Made by a program: the position numbers and the translations under genes. This document shows, piece by piece, positions 50,331-63,177 of a stretch of DNA of 64,000 nt. Below the pieces are notes generated by a model that searched no databases, had not been told where the DNA came from, and worked only from the letters and a program-made list of their open reading frames with translations. Position 1 is the first letter of the stretch, and every line of letters begins with the position of its first letter. The DNA comes from Apostichopus japonicus. Taxonomy: Eukaryota > Echinodermata > Holothuroidea > Aspidochirotida > Stichopodidae. The stretch is taken from the NCBI RefSeq assembly GCF_037975245.1, contig NC_092578.1, forward strand, positions 17,135,321 through 17,199,320. Direction: 5' to 3'.

Positions 50331-52404
50331 TGTTTAAACTGGTTAAGTATACTTTGTTTGGTTTTCAAATAAACCAAATAATAATACTTATCTTATAGCC
50401 TAGCAGCCTAGTCTATTTTACATATAAGAATCGGGCCAATAAAACTGGTTTCGTCATGAAGTGTGTTGACGGTAATTATGCCTTCGAAGAAGGGGCAGGA
50501 TGGGAGGGGGGTAGGGTGGGGGAGGAGGTAGCATATAGTACCATTTGTACCCAAACATTGCTAAAGTAACTTAAATGGTTCTGGTGACAAGGGAGAATGA
50601 ATGATAGCCAATTACTAACTTTATAACAGTGTTTATAGGGTGCCAAGCAGCACAAAGGCAAGGAACTCTTGTAACAGTAAGTAAAACCTTGGCGGGTTAT
50701 TTAAGTGGCTGCATTTGATAAATTAATTCAAATGCTGAAAATTGTCTGCATCTTTTAGTTCAAAATCATATTATCATAGCATTTTGCATCATTTATTTTC
50801 AAATGTGGTGATATCTTGTGAATATTGCACCTGGCAACGGCAGAGCGACTAATGTCATCATGGTAATTGCGTTGTAATTGTTGTTGCTGTTTATTCTTCT
50901 AAATAATATTGAACTTACTTATCCTCAGAGGAAAAATAATATTTCTACCAATAAAGTTCCGTTTTTGATAAAATTCTAAAATACAGAGAACATTGACAAC
51001 TGAACCATCAATCCTTAATATATTCATGCATATTCCAAGGATAAAATTTAAAAATCAAATTATAAAAAGGAGGCCTAAGTAAACTTCTACAATATCACAG
51101 ACCATCTCCTGTGATCCACTGCCTATAGAAGAATCGAGGGTTTAGCCAATTATATATCCAAAAATTGTCATTTTCAACTAGCGATATCTCAAATTAAGTA
51201 CATGCATGATATAGAAATATGTTTTAATATAATATTCTCTCATTCGGTGTAAGTCTTATACACTGCCTGCCCGGAACATCCCTGTAAAGATCGTCCGGAG
51301 GGCGCTCTACAATATCCATGTTATTTATTCAATTTATTAGTTATTCTTTGTCGGCCATCACAAATTTGAAACGTCTGTATATATCCTTAGAAACGACACC
51401 AAATATCTGGACGACCGAAGTTTTCTTTTTCAGTGTTGACAGGTCTCATGTATATAATAATTATACAATGTTATAATGAGGTACTTCTTAATTATAGATG
51501 TTAGCGCTTTCGAGATCTATCAACGGACAGACCCTTCGTTGAAAAATATATCTGCATGTCCGTCTCAATGTTTACAACCTATATTAAAATTGGTTTAACC
51601 TCAATGCATGCATGTGTTGTCACACTGTATATTTCTCCTTCCTTTTCGCAATTTTGAAATTTTGCACGGAAGCCACTTTTATACTCTGTTATTATATTGG
51701 TCGATTTGGTAACGGTCAAGTTTCAAGTTTATTAAAAATTTAGTATAAATATAATAAAAGTACATATTTATTAATAGGATGTAAAAAACTGGTAGCCTAT
51801 AGTTATGGTTTATAAAGGTAAAAATGTTTAAAAAGCGAGGAAGATATGTACAAAATAACAAATCTAATAGTTGATGAAAGAATTTAAGTAAATTTTGAGG
51901 TACGATACCCTGAATAAATATCGCAGAATTTTTGAAACGCACAGTTGGAAACTTTGGTGTTATTGCACTATTTCTTAAAGTTTCTCAATTTTTCATTTTT
52001 GGGGTATACAGTTTTATTTTATTTTCTGTAACATATATTACGATACAAATACATAATTCATGTTTCTTATACTTATTGTATGTATTATAATATGGTGATG
52101 AATATATAAAGAAAACAATTTTTATGTATATTTCATTCAAGTAAACAAATCCAATAACGTGAAGTATTTATAATAATTTCCCAAAAAGAGAAAGTACACC
52201 TATAAATGCTTTCACAAGTCACGTAATCTGTACGAGAAGGTATCTCTTCTGGTCGTTGGTTTCTTGAGCTGTACTTTCTTATTCTAATGAATCATTAATA
52301 TTTGATAATTTTGTTACCCTTTTGCATTTTACGTTACTCTCCAGTGGTATACATGTAAGCAATTAAGTTTAGAAAATATCCCAATACTATATGGACACAT
52401 TGAT
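50331..52404. other. Intergenic, no gene recognised
   Basis: AT-rich DNA with a G-rich tract at 50498-50530. No coding signal on either strand. Confidence 0.5.
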
Positions 52405-52827
52405 GTGCCGTCAAAGTGTTAAGACCTTTAAAAAAAATATGGTTTGCAATTTTCAGCAAAATGTTTAATTTGTTCTGTACATTAGATATTAACTATTTGT
52501 AACGAATGACAAATTCCTCCAAATCTAATGATTAATGACAAAATTCAGTAATATGCTGTAAAATGACCAAGAAAATCTAATTACTTGCAAATTTCATCAA
52601 TATAGCAATTGCATCAAAATGATAAGTTATACTCATATCAGAAAATCGTAATTTTTTTGCAATTTGTAGCAAAATGATAAATTGATGACATTATAATAAT
52701 TAATCTCGTCAAATCATCGTTATTGCAAAAAAAAAAAAGATGAATTAAGCTCACCACAGAAAGTGTATCATGTTAACAATTGTTATCAATATGATAATTT
52801 GACCGTTTCACCTAACACTTTGATCAC
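52405..52827. mobile_element. MITE-like element related to the GPCR 2 3' MITE
   Basis: Left end GTGCCGTCAAAGTGTTAAGACC; right end CCTAACACTTTGATCAC is its inverse over TCAAAGTGTTA. The left end matches GTGCCGTC...AAAGTGTTAAGACCTT at 48661-48689. The interior repeats GCAAAATGATAA-like phrases. Confidence 0.6.
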
Positions 52828-53689
52828 AGGGTAACAATTTCGATGTGAAGTTGAGAGTGGATTAATTTGTTTGGATTGTTTCTCTTGCCCAGCTAGCTCT
52901 TTTTTGGATAACTATTAATAAAACAAACAAATGATTAACCATTTTTTACCAGTTCAATCTGCGGAAGAATATTGACATAAGCTAAGGTTCTTGCGACCCT
53001 GTAACACCACCCCACCCCTATGTTGACAACGTTTGTGGAAAATACCTGCACAGTTGTTTTTTAAATCAAAATTTCCCATCTCAAATGTGCCTTTTCAGAG
53101 ATTTTAATCCTTGCCCTTTCTTTGTTTTTGTGGTGGATGATTATCGGAGTACAATGAAATCGTGCGTGTTAGAAATTGTTGTTATTCGCGTTCCAAGGAA
53201 CAATCATATCCACACTGCAGCCTTCGAGTACGATGCATTGTTCCAAGCATGAAATAGCTAAAAAACAAAGATACTGCATAGATTTCTTCGGTAGGCAAGC
53301 ATGAAATAGCTAAATAACAGAGAAACGACAAAGATTTCTTCAGTAAGCAGCATACTTGGTTGATCCTTGAAGCAAACCAAATCGAATTATTCGCGACAGC
53401 AACGATTCCGTGTCTGTTTTTCCGAGGTCCTTATTTTCTGTCGCGATCTTGACATAACCGTTATGTTTGTAAAATACTCTAACAGAATGTACAAGTGACT
53501 TACGAGGTATTTCCCGGGATATTTTAACGATCTGAGAGTGTTTCAAAGTAGTAACTATGAAAGACTTATGTTAAAGGTACAGCATATTGTTTTTTCTCAG
53601 CTCAGGAACAATCATATCAGTGAACTGAAATTGAAGGAGGACGGCGATAACGACTTTGAAGCGATCCGTTTCAATCACCTTTAAAAAAA
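52828..53689. other. Intergenic with a ~54-bp tandem duplication
   Basis: GCATGAAATAGCTAAA...GATTTCTTCGGTAGGCAA at about 53247 is repeated at about 53301. Otherwise AT-rich, no gene recognised. Confidence 0.5.
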
Positions 53690-54513
53690 CCTACATACAT
53701 ACATACATAGACACATATATACATACACCCAAACAGACATAAAGGCATACATAAAAACAGACATACAGACAGACAGACATACATGCTGACAAATATACTG
53801 ACAGACAGTCATACATACTGGTAGACATACTGACATACATTCTGACAGACATACTGACAGACATACATACAGACATACATACTGACAGACAGACATACAG
53901 AAAAACATACTAACAGACATTCTGACAGACATACTGACGGACATACTGACAGACATGCAGACATACATACAGACATACATACTGACAGACAGACAGAAAA
54001 ACATACTAACAGACATTCTGACAGACATACTGACATACATACTGACAGACATAAATACAGACATACATACTGACAGACAGACAGACAGACAGAAAAACAT
54101 ACTGACAGACATACAGACTTGCATACATACTGACAGACAGACATATATACATACAAACACACAGACATACATTCCGAGAGACATTCTGAGAGACAGACAG
54201 ACATACTAACAGACATACAGACATACAGAAATACATACAGACACACATACATTTGACAGTTAGGCATAAAGACATACAGACACACATACATACTGACAGA
54301 CAGACATATATACATACAAACATACATACATACATACACACATACATTCTGAGAGACATTCTGACAGACATACATACTGACAGACAGACATACAGACATA
54401 CAGAAATACAGACATACAGACAGACATACAGACAGACATACAGACAGACAAACATACATTCTGACAGTTAGGCATACAGACATACAGACAAACCTACAGA
54501 CATACAGACAGAC
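53690..54513. repeat. Complex (ACAT)/(ACAG) tetranucleotide array
   Basis: More than 800 bp of ACATAC and ACAGAC units in changing order, with larger repeated phrases such as TACTGACAGACAGACATA. It is open in several frames on both strands because there are few stop codons in the repeat. Confidence 0.94.
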
Positions 54514-55028
54514 ATAAACTCTTTAGCACTCATGCAAGTGTACACACAACCAATTTACATGCGAATAATACAAATAACTTGTGACTTTTAATTTAAGTAA
54601 TGGTTAGTTTAATCGTCTTTTACTACGTAGCAAATAAAATCAAAGTATACGACACTTTGGAAATAACGAGAGGTTATAGCAAGTAAAATAAACATCGGGG
54701 CAAGAATTACCGGATGACAGAATTGTTTTTTTTTTGCCTTTATAAAAACTAATCTGTATCATTCTTCTTTTAGTTATGAGCGATCACTGCGTTTCTCTTC
54801 AAACGCCTTTGAATCCGTGGGGCATTGTAATATGTACCTGTTGCAATTAGTCAAACCCATTGTAATGGATTTTGTGTAAACAAAACGTCAAGGAAATTAC
54901 ACGGCGGATTCACAACATAAATCTTACCATTTCGTGATGTCGGTAAAACATTTAATTTGATTTTAGACTGTAAGAATCATTATACGATGCAGACCTTGCT
55001 TTGCAAGTAAATGATTTCGGAAAGGAAA
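54514..55028. other. Intergenic, no gene recognised
   Basis: AT-rich, no coding signal. Confidence 0.5.
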
Positions 55029-55114
55029 AATGTCCCATCACAGGACACAATGTCCTACCACAGGACAAAATGTCCTATCACAGGACAAAATGTCCTACCG
55101 TAGGACAAAATGTC
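55029..55114. repeat. 20-bp tandem palindromic repeat
   Basis: Four units of the type CACAGGACAAAATGTCCTAC. Each contains the inverted pair AGGACA/TGTCCT, so any unit or pair of units can fold. Confidence 0.88.
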
Positions 55115-58100
55115 CTCCTATATTTGTACTCGTAGCAAGTGACAGGAGTATTTCACATATTGTCAAGGTGTATATAGTTTGACATAATGTATATTGTGTT
55201 TCGAAGAGGCTTGACACAGTAAACGTTTCTGATAGCAGCAACCCCCCCTCACTCTCCCCCACCCTGATAACCTAAGTTTAGCATTGAGTGAATGCATTGA
55301 AAAAAAGTGTTATCATCATTCCTACAACATTATAATACTCTTTCATTCGATTTGATAAAGTTTTGATTTTTGTTCTCTCTTTGCAAACGCAAGATCCTTG
55401 ATCAAGACGGATTTGCATCACAGATTAATCTTGTCTTTATCGAAAAATAAAATTGCCAGTCCCATTGACGAACTGAATTTCCTAAAACGGTTATTAACAT
55501 TTGCCGTTTTACAATTAGGACTTGCTTATCACGCTGAAAGTATACAGGAGTATAGTATAGTCTTGTAGCTACAATCATCTATTTACGCATGCGCAGTTAG
55601 CTAACCACGAAAGTTACTGATCATCTGACGAGTCATGGCATTATAACGCATCTTTACAGCAATACATCTCATCAGGAAACTGTTCTCGGTAAAAGCTTCC
55701 TGGTTTTACAATTAATTTGAAGTTTTATCGCAAACTACCATGCTCCATCATAATTAAAAATGTTTTACAAAGTAGGTGTAACATTTCATCCTGACAATAT
55801 GCACATCTCTATTGTAGTTAATATCTTTGGTTGTCTATGGAAGATCTGATGTGCCATTGACATGTTACTATTCTTAATTCATTCGTCAACAATTTTTTTT
55901 TCTCCAGAAAATGTATTAATTGATCAGCTTCTGTGATTAAAACAAGAAAAGGACAGAAAATAAAGTACTTGTATTCATATTCAAGCTGGAATTCATGATT
56001 TAGTTTTTAATAAAAAATCCAAAAAGAAATATAAAACTGCCTATATTAATCATTAAGTTTCAGCTATTGTATATTTTGAGGACTAAAACTTTAAAATTTT
56101 CTCGAAAGAATTTAAAATAATTACCTGCAATTTTTTTAAACAATTCCTGAATCGAGAGTCAGGTCAGCCCCGGGGAAAATAAGTCACAGCCCCTCCCCTT
56201 CCCCCTCCCTTCTTTAAGTCTTCCTTTTTCCATTTCAATGAGAATAAATTATTATTTTCCCCATTTCCCAAGGCCCTCTCCAAATTGATCGAAGCCCCTG
56301 AGTTGTATCCCTCTGACCCACTCCCTTACAACGAGTAAACGTTGCCTAGACCCCGGGCCGGGTTGGGAAAGCCCGTAGAGGGGTGGGGATGGCCCACAAC
56401 TATTAGAAAGGCAATAGTTTTTTTACGTTAACACATTGATCTTGAACCTGCTACCGCCCCCCCCCCCCACCTACTCCATCGGTTATTTCCGATCTGATAA
56501 TCTGATTCGGGGATACCGTTCCACATAGTTGACTCACTTTGAACGTTTTACGGCTCTTTTGCGTTTCCATAGCCTCAGGACAGGCTGATCAGTTAGACCG
56601 TGAAGTTTATATACGTACGGTACTTCAGTTTACCATGGAAACCAGTTGGGATTTAATAGAACACTATTCTTGGGAATACAAGTATACATCAGCGATAATG
56701 TTGCCCTGTGAGTGCGTGAGTGAGTGACCAAAGTTACCAGACTATATGAAAGTAAAATAAAAATCGTAGAAACATGACGTAATATACTTTTCGTTTGAAA
56801 AAAAAGAAGGAACACTCATATAGGCCTATATTACACAAAAGAACCGATAAATCACGCTACCATCTCGTGATAATCACGTTTGGTTTACACAAGCACGATC
56901 AATCAGTCACCTCTGTTGCTTTATACAATTTTCTTAGTAATTTAAAGTATCCGTTTCGTTGTATTTCAAATAACGTTCAAGTAACGTTCGCACGTGACAT
57001 GAATCATTATTTATTACGTATCATTTTTAGAGTAGTTCACTCCTTGAAGTTTCTAGCAAAAAACTTCCAAGAGCAAAAACAGTAATCATAGAAGGTTCAT
57101 GTACACAAAAAAAAAACACTCAAAAGAAAAAAGAAAGTTGGTCTCAGTTTTACATCACAGTGCTAATGTATCATTTTTGTCAACGAAATCCACAGATAAT
57201 CATAACTATAAGTAATGAAGTCTGCAATTACAGTATGAAATATGAATGAAACAACATTTTATAGGACTGCAACTTTAGTCTATACTTTGCATCCGTTTCT
57301 TCTGTCTTCTTTCTGATAAAATATCTACAATCTTAGAAAATCGTACTTTTCGAATCGGTGTATAATTTAAAAAAAAAAAAAATGTTCAGTACGGTGGCCG
57401 AGAAGTTTCAAGCTCTTAAAACTGGGATATCAGGAAACAGTCGAAATGTTTTCTTGCATTTGGTCAGCAACTTCACTAAAAAGTTAGTATACCATATCCA
57501 TTGACTTATGCACTAAATCGTCAAAAGTAATGTGGGCTTTAAATCCTTGTAGAAGTTCTCACTATAGCTTAACCCTACCCATCACGAGACAGCTGACTAG
57601 TTGGCCATTCATGGCACCTTCAATTTTCCGTATCATGACAATGTAATATTTCAGTTAGCTATGACTGTACATGCCCGAGGTTTTCGTCACTTGTAAACAA
57701 GTTCTTTTTATTCACCAGCTAGCAACACGATGCTTTGTGAGGTCCTAAAAGGATTTAAACGTTTGCTAAATTGTCAAACCTTCCATTACTGTACTCTAAC
57801 ATCACATCTACAATAAACTAGATCCTGTTTGAGAAAATATCGACAAAACAAAACAAAAACGTTGACCTCCTGTTGCTTCTCTTGAGAACACTTTACAATT
57901 AATATAGATTCTAAAACAAATATATCACCCAAAGGTACCAACTATACTATTCAAACTTATTATTTTATTTATTATTAGTACTTAATTACCGTTAAGCTCT
58001 CTCCTTCATCACACTTGGCTCAATTTTCAAGTAACGAGTAATTAAATGAATTTGAATCGATCCACCGTCTCGCAACCTTTTTAATACTTTCTATATTTAG

Positions 58101-58700
58101 CTTATTTCATCATTTGAAACGACATGAGCTCATATATAACCTTGTATTTCTAATGGTATTTTTAATTTTCGAATATCATCGATAAATCTGCTCTAAAAGC
58201 GTCTTTTACCGGATTAACGGAGACACAAATCCAACTATCATTATTTAGTTCTTGTTGTTGAGGTACTCACAATCAACGACTTTCGCAAACAGCTAATCAA
58301 TTCGATTTTCACTCCTTTTGGGCCATATCACAGCCCCTTCCCCTCCTCCAGACAAAACGTTGAACCTATCGAAGGGGTAAATCTTCCAAATTGAGCAAGA
58401 TTTTTCTTTTAGGTTGGGAGGGAGGGAGGGGTGGGGGGTTAAAGTTATAGAGACGTCTATCATAAAACCTAAAGATAATAGTTAGGGTTTCCCCCCCCCC
58501 CCTCCTTTAACCTCAGAATGTAAGCATTTATAAATGGTCTCTTAAACAAAAATGCTCCTGGAAAATGATCTCTAAGACAAATATGAATATGACGGCGTAA
58601 TGATACTCAGTAAAAACCCTAATCTGATTTATAATACACTATCTGATAAAACTTTATAAAAACAGAAATGATGCACACACACAAAAAATGTCTGGAAAGA
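55115..58700. other. Intergenic, no gene recognised
   Basis: AT-rich with C-rich stretches near 55243, 56195, 56460 and 58490. The open frame at 56539-56727 has no domain or splice context I can support. Confidence 0.5.
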
Positions 58701-58710
58701 AATCAGTAGA

Positions 58711-58716
58711 TTTATT
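58711..58716 (-). promoter_or_regulatory. Candidate poly(A) signal of cytochrome c gene
   Basis: AATAAA on the minus strand, about 175 nt after the stop codon. Confidence 0.35.
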
Positions 58717-58888
58717 TAGCATCGAAACATAATTGTTAGGTCGGAACGTGTTTGGATCACGGGTAAAATAAAATCGTACACAATAATTTTTTTTGCAATG
58801 ATTCGCGGTGACGTTATAATGACGTAGTAGTGACGTAGCCGGATAACATAGTGCAGTTGACGTTAGTGACGTCACCGTGTGCTCAAGG

Positions 58889-59043
58889 TTACGCCTTCTT
58901 TGGATCGGTGGCGTCCTTTAAGTATGCTATAACGTCCTGTCTATCCTGTTTGTTCTCACATAATCCCTTGAATATCATTCCAGTACCTGGTATGTGAACC
59001 TTCGTCATGTAATATACCAGAGACTCGTCACCCCAAATAATTC
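58889..59043 (-). CDS. Cytochrome c (divergent), exon 2
   Basis: Encodes residues 76-126. The acceptor is TTCTTTTCAG, and the split Gly codon is completed as KKKG|IIWGDESL. Seen: Trp79 (Trp59 of the standard numbering), IPGTGM with the axial Met98 (Met80), and a C-terminal helix DRQDVIAYLKDAT. Against the usual family sequence, two residues are missing where Asn-Pro-Lys-Lys-Tyr normally stands, and Lys79 is Gly. The last residues are DPKKA, then TAA at 58891-58889. Confidence 0.93.
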
Positions 59044-60252
59044 CTGAAAAGAAACAAAAATTAAAGATTGGATATTAATTTCCGATTTGATGTTTTTGAT
59101 TAGGTTTCGTCCAAAAGGCAAGCGTTGTATGTTGCAATTGCCGCTTCCATGCATTACGCGCTTCTTAACATTTCGTGGCTTTTAACAAGGTTTACAACGC
59201 CTTTCAAAATCTGTCCATGTGGAAATTGGATGTCGTCCATAGATGATCGGTTGTTTACATAAAAGTTAAACGAATATAATATGTTGGCTGAGTAATCAGA
59301 TATTATTAAAAAAATATACATTAAACAATAACAATAACAATTGTATTGAGCAGACGACGCCATTATGACTTCAGCTTTAAAGGAGCAATCCGAACGGTAC
59401 AGGTTTTAGTATATTTGACACGAAAGAAAGAGAGAGAGACGGGGGGACGGGGGGGGGGCAATAAAACATTAAAAACTGCTTTCAGATAAAATAAAATGAA
59501 TTTAGAAACTTAGATCTATGTTTTTTAATGTTTTTATCTTTTTCTCGTGTTTTTGAGCATTATTTGATACTCATAAAAGGTTGTTAACTTTCAAATAGTC
59601 AAACTATTTTTTTCAAGGACGCCAAACAAAAGTTTAGGAAATTACATTTTTATATTTAATAACCAGAAAGGACTTTGACATTTCGTGTTATTTATCATAA
59701 TATCGAGTTTAAATAGCTTTGCATTTACACGTTGATTTTTTTACCTAACAAGAATTCCAAGGTAAACGACAAAGAAAAACCAATATCGCCAATAAATTAA
59801 GTCCTCTGATTAAATTGATGAGACTGATTTGATGGGGATTTCAAATAGCTTTTGAAAATGCCTCTTTGAACAAGCTATATACACAATGCATGCCCATGTG
59901 CTCATACAGTTAAAGCAAACTTAAAAGTTATAAGATAAATGATGAAACTCGCATAAAACCTTTAATATATTGAATGGAATTCTGAAAAACGTCATTTGCT
60001 AAATAGGTCTCATAAATTTATAAATCTGAGCCGTTTTTTTTTCCTCAGAAGGGTATTTAAAGATTTATGTTAGTGAAATCGACTAACGAAACTGTGCTGT
60101 AGTCATTATTGTGATTGAAAAACTGTTTAGTCCAACCAATGGAGAGTATAAAAAAGAAGATATCTGAAGTCCCTCCTTTCCATTATAGCTGTTAGCTTAC
60201 CTTTGTCCAAGCCCCCCCCCCCAAAAAAAAGGGGGACCGATCAATTACTTAC
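59044..60252 (-). other. Cytochrome c intron
   Basis: 1.2 kb GT-AG intron. It holds an AGAGAGAGACGGGGGGACGG tract near 59430 and nothing coding. Confidence 0.85.
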
Positions 60253-60478
60253 CTTTCTTTTTCTCTGATTCCGTGTACCCCTTGGCATAGTCAAAGTCAG
60301 GTAAAGTGCTCGCAGTGCGCCCCCAAAGTGCGTATAGATTTGGACCCATTTTGTGCTTCATGTCCTTAGAGATGGCATGGCAACCAGCGCAGTGTTCTTT
60401 AAAAATCTTCGCGCCTTTTGTAGGATCTCCGAGTGCGTCGTCTGTTTTTAGGATTGTCATCTTTGGCAAATTACCCAT
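60253..60478 (-). CDS. Cytochrome c (divergent), exon 1
   Basis: Encodes residues 1-75 plus the first base of Gly76 of a heme electron carrier, normally in the mitochondrial intermembrane space moving electrons from complex III to complex IV. Seen: heme site CAGCH (Cys30, Cys33, His34), GPNL (Pro46) and LWGRT. The protein is 126 aa against about 104 in animals. An N-terminal extension of about 15 residues (start MGNLPKM) and a 4-residue insertion before the KKKG segment account for the excess. The donor is GTAAGT. Human CYCS also has its intron in this Gly codon, so the splice site looks ancestral. Start: the ATG at 60478 sits 5 nt after a TTTTGCAG acceptor, but Met7 has a better context. It could be a tissue-specific paralog. 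Confidence 0.94.
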
Positions 60479-61033
60479 GGAAACTGCAAAATGAATAAGA
60501 ATAGCTGTAGAGGTAAAGCAACTGAGGGGGCAACGGGGGGGGGGAGGCGGGCCGGGTGGGGTCGGTCGTGGGAACTATTTTAGCGGTGATGTACTAACAC
60601 GTACACACGTAATTGACAGCTTTCATATACTGAGTCTACGTTTTCGGTATTTCTAATGCATTTCGCTTGACTGTCAATAATACAACGGGCACACTGCGGG
60701 GGGTGGGGGTGGCGTGGAGAGAGAGGGGAAGGAAGAGACGTCATTCTACCGATGCATTTTGATTTTTTTTCTACTGATAAGCCTATCTATAGCTTCCTCG
60801 GACGTCAGCCGTAAATTATTAAATCTGATTGTGTTGGTCAAATTATGCTGATTGGATTTCGTACGTATAGGCTCTATACCGCAGCTACCGTAGTTAAACA
60901 CCAACAGCACACCCCCCCCCCCGTCCCTCTCCATAATGAACTAAAAGCATTCGAGCATATTCTTCCGTACTCTTAATATACTGTAATGATCAAACATGAC
61001 ATAATGAATATCAGAAAAGAGTGGATAACTTAC

Positions 61034-61135
61034 TCTTGAAATTACAGAATTTACGAGCGCCGTACAACAACACCGACAGCCTGTTATCCTTCTGGTACCT
61101 TCTCTTACAAAGTGTATTTCACCGAGGCACTGTCA
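61034..61135 (-). other. Possible 5' UTR exon of cytochrome c gene
   Basis: A minus-strand donor AGA|GTAAGTT ends at 61034-61028. Coding exon 1 is preceded by the acceptor CATTTTGCAG at 60484 with only TTTCC before its ATG. Joining the two leaves the frame open upstream but without an ATG before an in-frame TGA, which fits a non-coding leader. The 5' end of this exon is a guess. Confidence 0.35.
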
Positions 61136-62855
61136 CTGAGGAAAATATTCTGTACATAGACTATCCGATGTTGTGGCCAATTATATCATGAACGCGTATA
61201 TATACAAGCATTGTGATCTTTGATACAGATATGCCTTTATGTAAACATTACAGATCAATGCCATTGCCATACGGCTTCACATACGGTTCAAACCATAATG
61301 GAGATAGCGAGAAATACATGCCCGTACTGTACGTGACATTTTACACGTTTCTCTCCAAAGGTGCATAGTATAAAAACATACCCTCATACGTTCATGCGAC
61401 CGTATGTTCTAAAATTGATGAAGCGCTCTTCAAACACTTGTGCATAAATACACATGCCTTTGTTATACGTGGCTGCCTACTGTGGCTGGATGGTTGTTAA
61501 TGCATCGTACACACAGTATGTGTTCTTTCTGTTTGTAAATTTGCGATAAAAGTTCTATATTCCTAAAAGCGATGCCGTCCTTTGGCTAGTTAAATGAATA
61601 GTCTTTGATCATGAAGAAAACGTACGATTTTGATTAATATTGTTTTAATTTGCATGTTATTATGCTAATTTTATAGTTTCATTTTTTTAATTTTACAGTT
61701 AAACTGGCGTAATTGTACTTTGGGGGAGGGGCGGTTGGGGTTGGGGGGGGGGATCTTTAGCCAACTTTGGTTAGATAAATAAATATCCAGTTGTGTGTAA
61801 AATATTTGCCCAACATTTCTGGAGTGTTGGAAAATCGGTTATAAAACAACCTTTGTAATATCGGCAAAAAAATCCAAAAGATTATCGAACGATAATCGCC
61901 AGATATTCCAACTATTTTGAAATGTTAAAAAAACCGCATTTTTACCTTGTACATACCAGAAATTTTTAACTAGCATGTTAAATATACGGTACCCGAGTAT
62001 ATTATTAAAGGTTATTTATGCCAGCTTGGAGGTTCGGTTTATGTCAAACATTTTTTGGCACAAAAGAATTCCAGAACTTGATGACATTATTCAACATTTG
62101 AATATATTATTGATATCATATAATTATAACGACCTCATCTCCATACAAGCACACCGATAGTCAACTATTGGGTAGGTGTGAATTGCTGTGAAAATGATTT
62201 CCTTGTTCCAAATACATAATCAGTGTTGTTGAAAACACAAATATAACGGGATAAATCGATATTATGGAAACATCTGTGGAAAGGTTGGACAATGCATCTT
62301 AACCACGTGTCTATTGTTTACGATCGACGTTCAGCGTTATATGGTCATCCCGCCGGCAAACACAGTTTTGTTTGGTTTTGCGTGTGTAGTTTCAAGTTAT
62401 TTGATTTCCGTACAAATATACATATATATATATATATGTATATCTATAACAATGCATATATATCCGTTGTTAATAAGGTACATAAAAAGTTGCGTGAAAA
62501 CAGAAGAATATGAAAAGATTTTAGGGCTAAATGAGCAAGCTGAATCTATCATAAATTAATCAACTTCTGACTGGACGAAATAATTGGAAATATAAAACAA
62601 ATGCGGTTTGTTTTTTTCATATGGAGATATTATTATGATGATTATTATTATTGTTATTATTGTACAACTGTTTTCGGTTGAAACCAATTATTGTGATATA
62701 TAACTAACTTTCTTTTGGGAAACGGTTAACTTTTTTTGTGTCGGTTTCTTAGGAACTTTGATGTCAAATGTGAGAGGAGAGGAGAGAAATTTGTTTAGGT
62801 TAGTTTGTTTGAATAAAGAGAAAGCAGAAAGCAAGAAACAGCATAAATTGTAGAC
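61136..62855. other. Intergenic between divergent genes
   Basis: Between the minus-strand cytochrome c gene and the plus-strand exon at 62856. AT-rich with a G run near 61745. Promoters of both genes may lie here, but no clear core element is visible. Confidence 0.45.
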
Positions 62856-62955
62856 ATGAAAAAGAGAACATTATGGATAACTTTAGCAGCATCCGTAACA
62901 AGTTTCCTGATTGGTTACTTTGCAGCGTGTCTTGTAAGGAGTGAACCCAACAGAG
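62856..62955 (+). CDS. Probable first coding exon of a signal-anchor protein (partial)
   Basis: ATG AAA AAG AGA opens a frame of 33 codons plus one base: a basic start (KKR), then a hydrophobic stretch of about 21 residues (LWITLAASVTSFLIGYFAAC), then Leu-Val-Arg-Ser-Glu-Pro. It ends at donor GTGAGT in phase 1. This is the layout of an N-terminal signal anchor as in type II membrane enzymes of the Golgi, or of a signal peptide. No family can be assigned from this part, and the next exons lie beyond the window or are too short for me to see. A in-frame TAG-like context upstream supports this ATG as the start. Confidence 0.5.
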
Positions 62956-63177
62956 GTGAGTAAAGCATCTAATTAAACTTTAAAAACAAAGACAGTTTTA
63001 GAAAAGAGTTGAGTCTCAATATGAAGATATATATCAGTATAAGTGAAGTATCTTATACGGTATAACCTTATTAATCTTTACCCTATAGCCTACGCTTACT
63101 AAATACAGATTTCAAATTCGATTTACCCACATTTCTAAAGACTGTATAGTCAGATGCGGTGGATTAGGCATCACTCT

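Noticed and set aside
53681-54483. Cys/Val/Ser-rich open frames up to 224 codons
   Set aside because: Translation of ACAT/ACAG tetranucleotide repeats; open on both strands.
56539-56727. 62-codon open frame
   Set aside because: No recognisable domain, no supporting splice sites; could not be told from chance.
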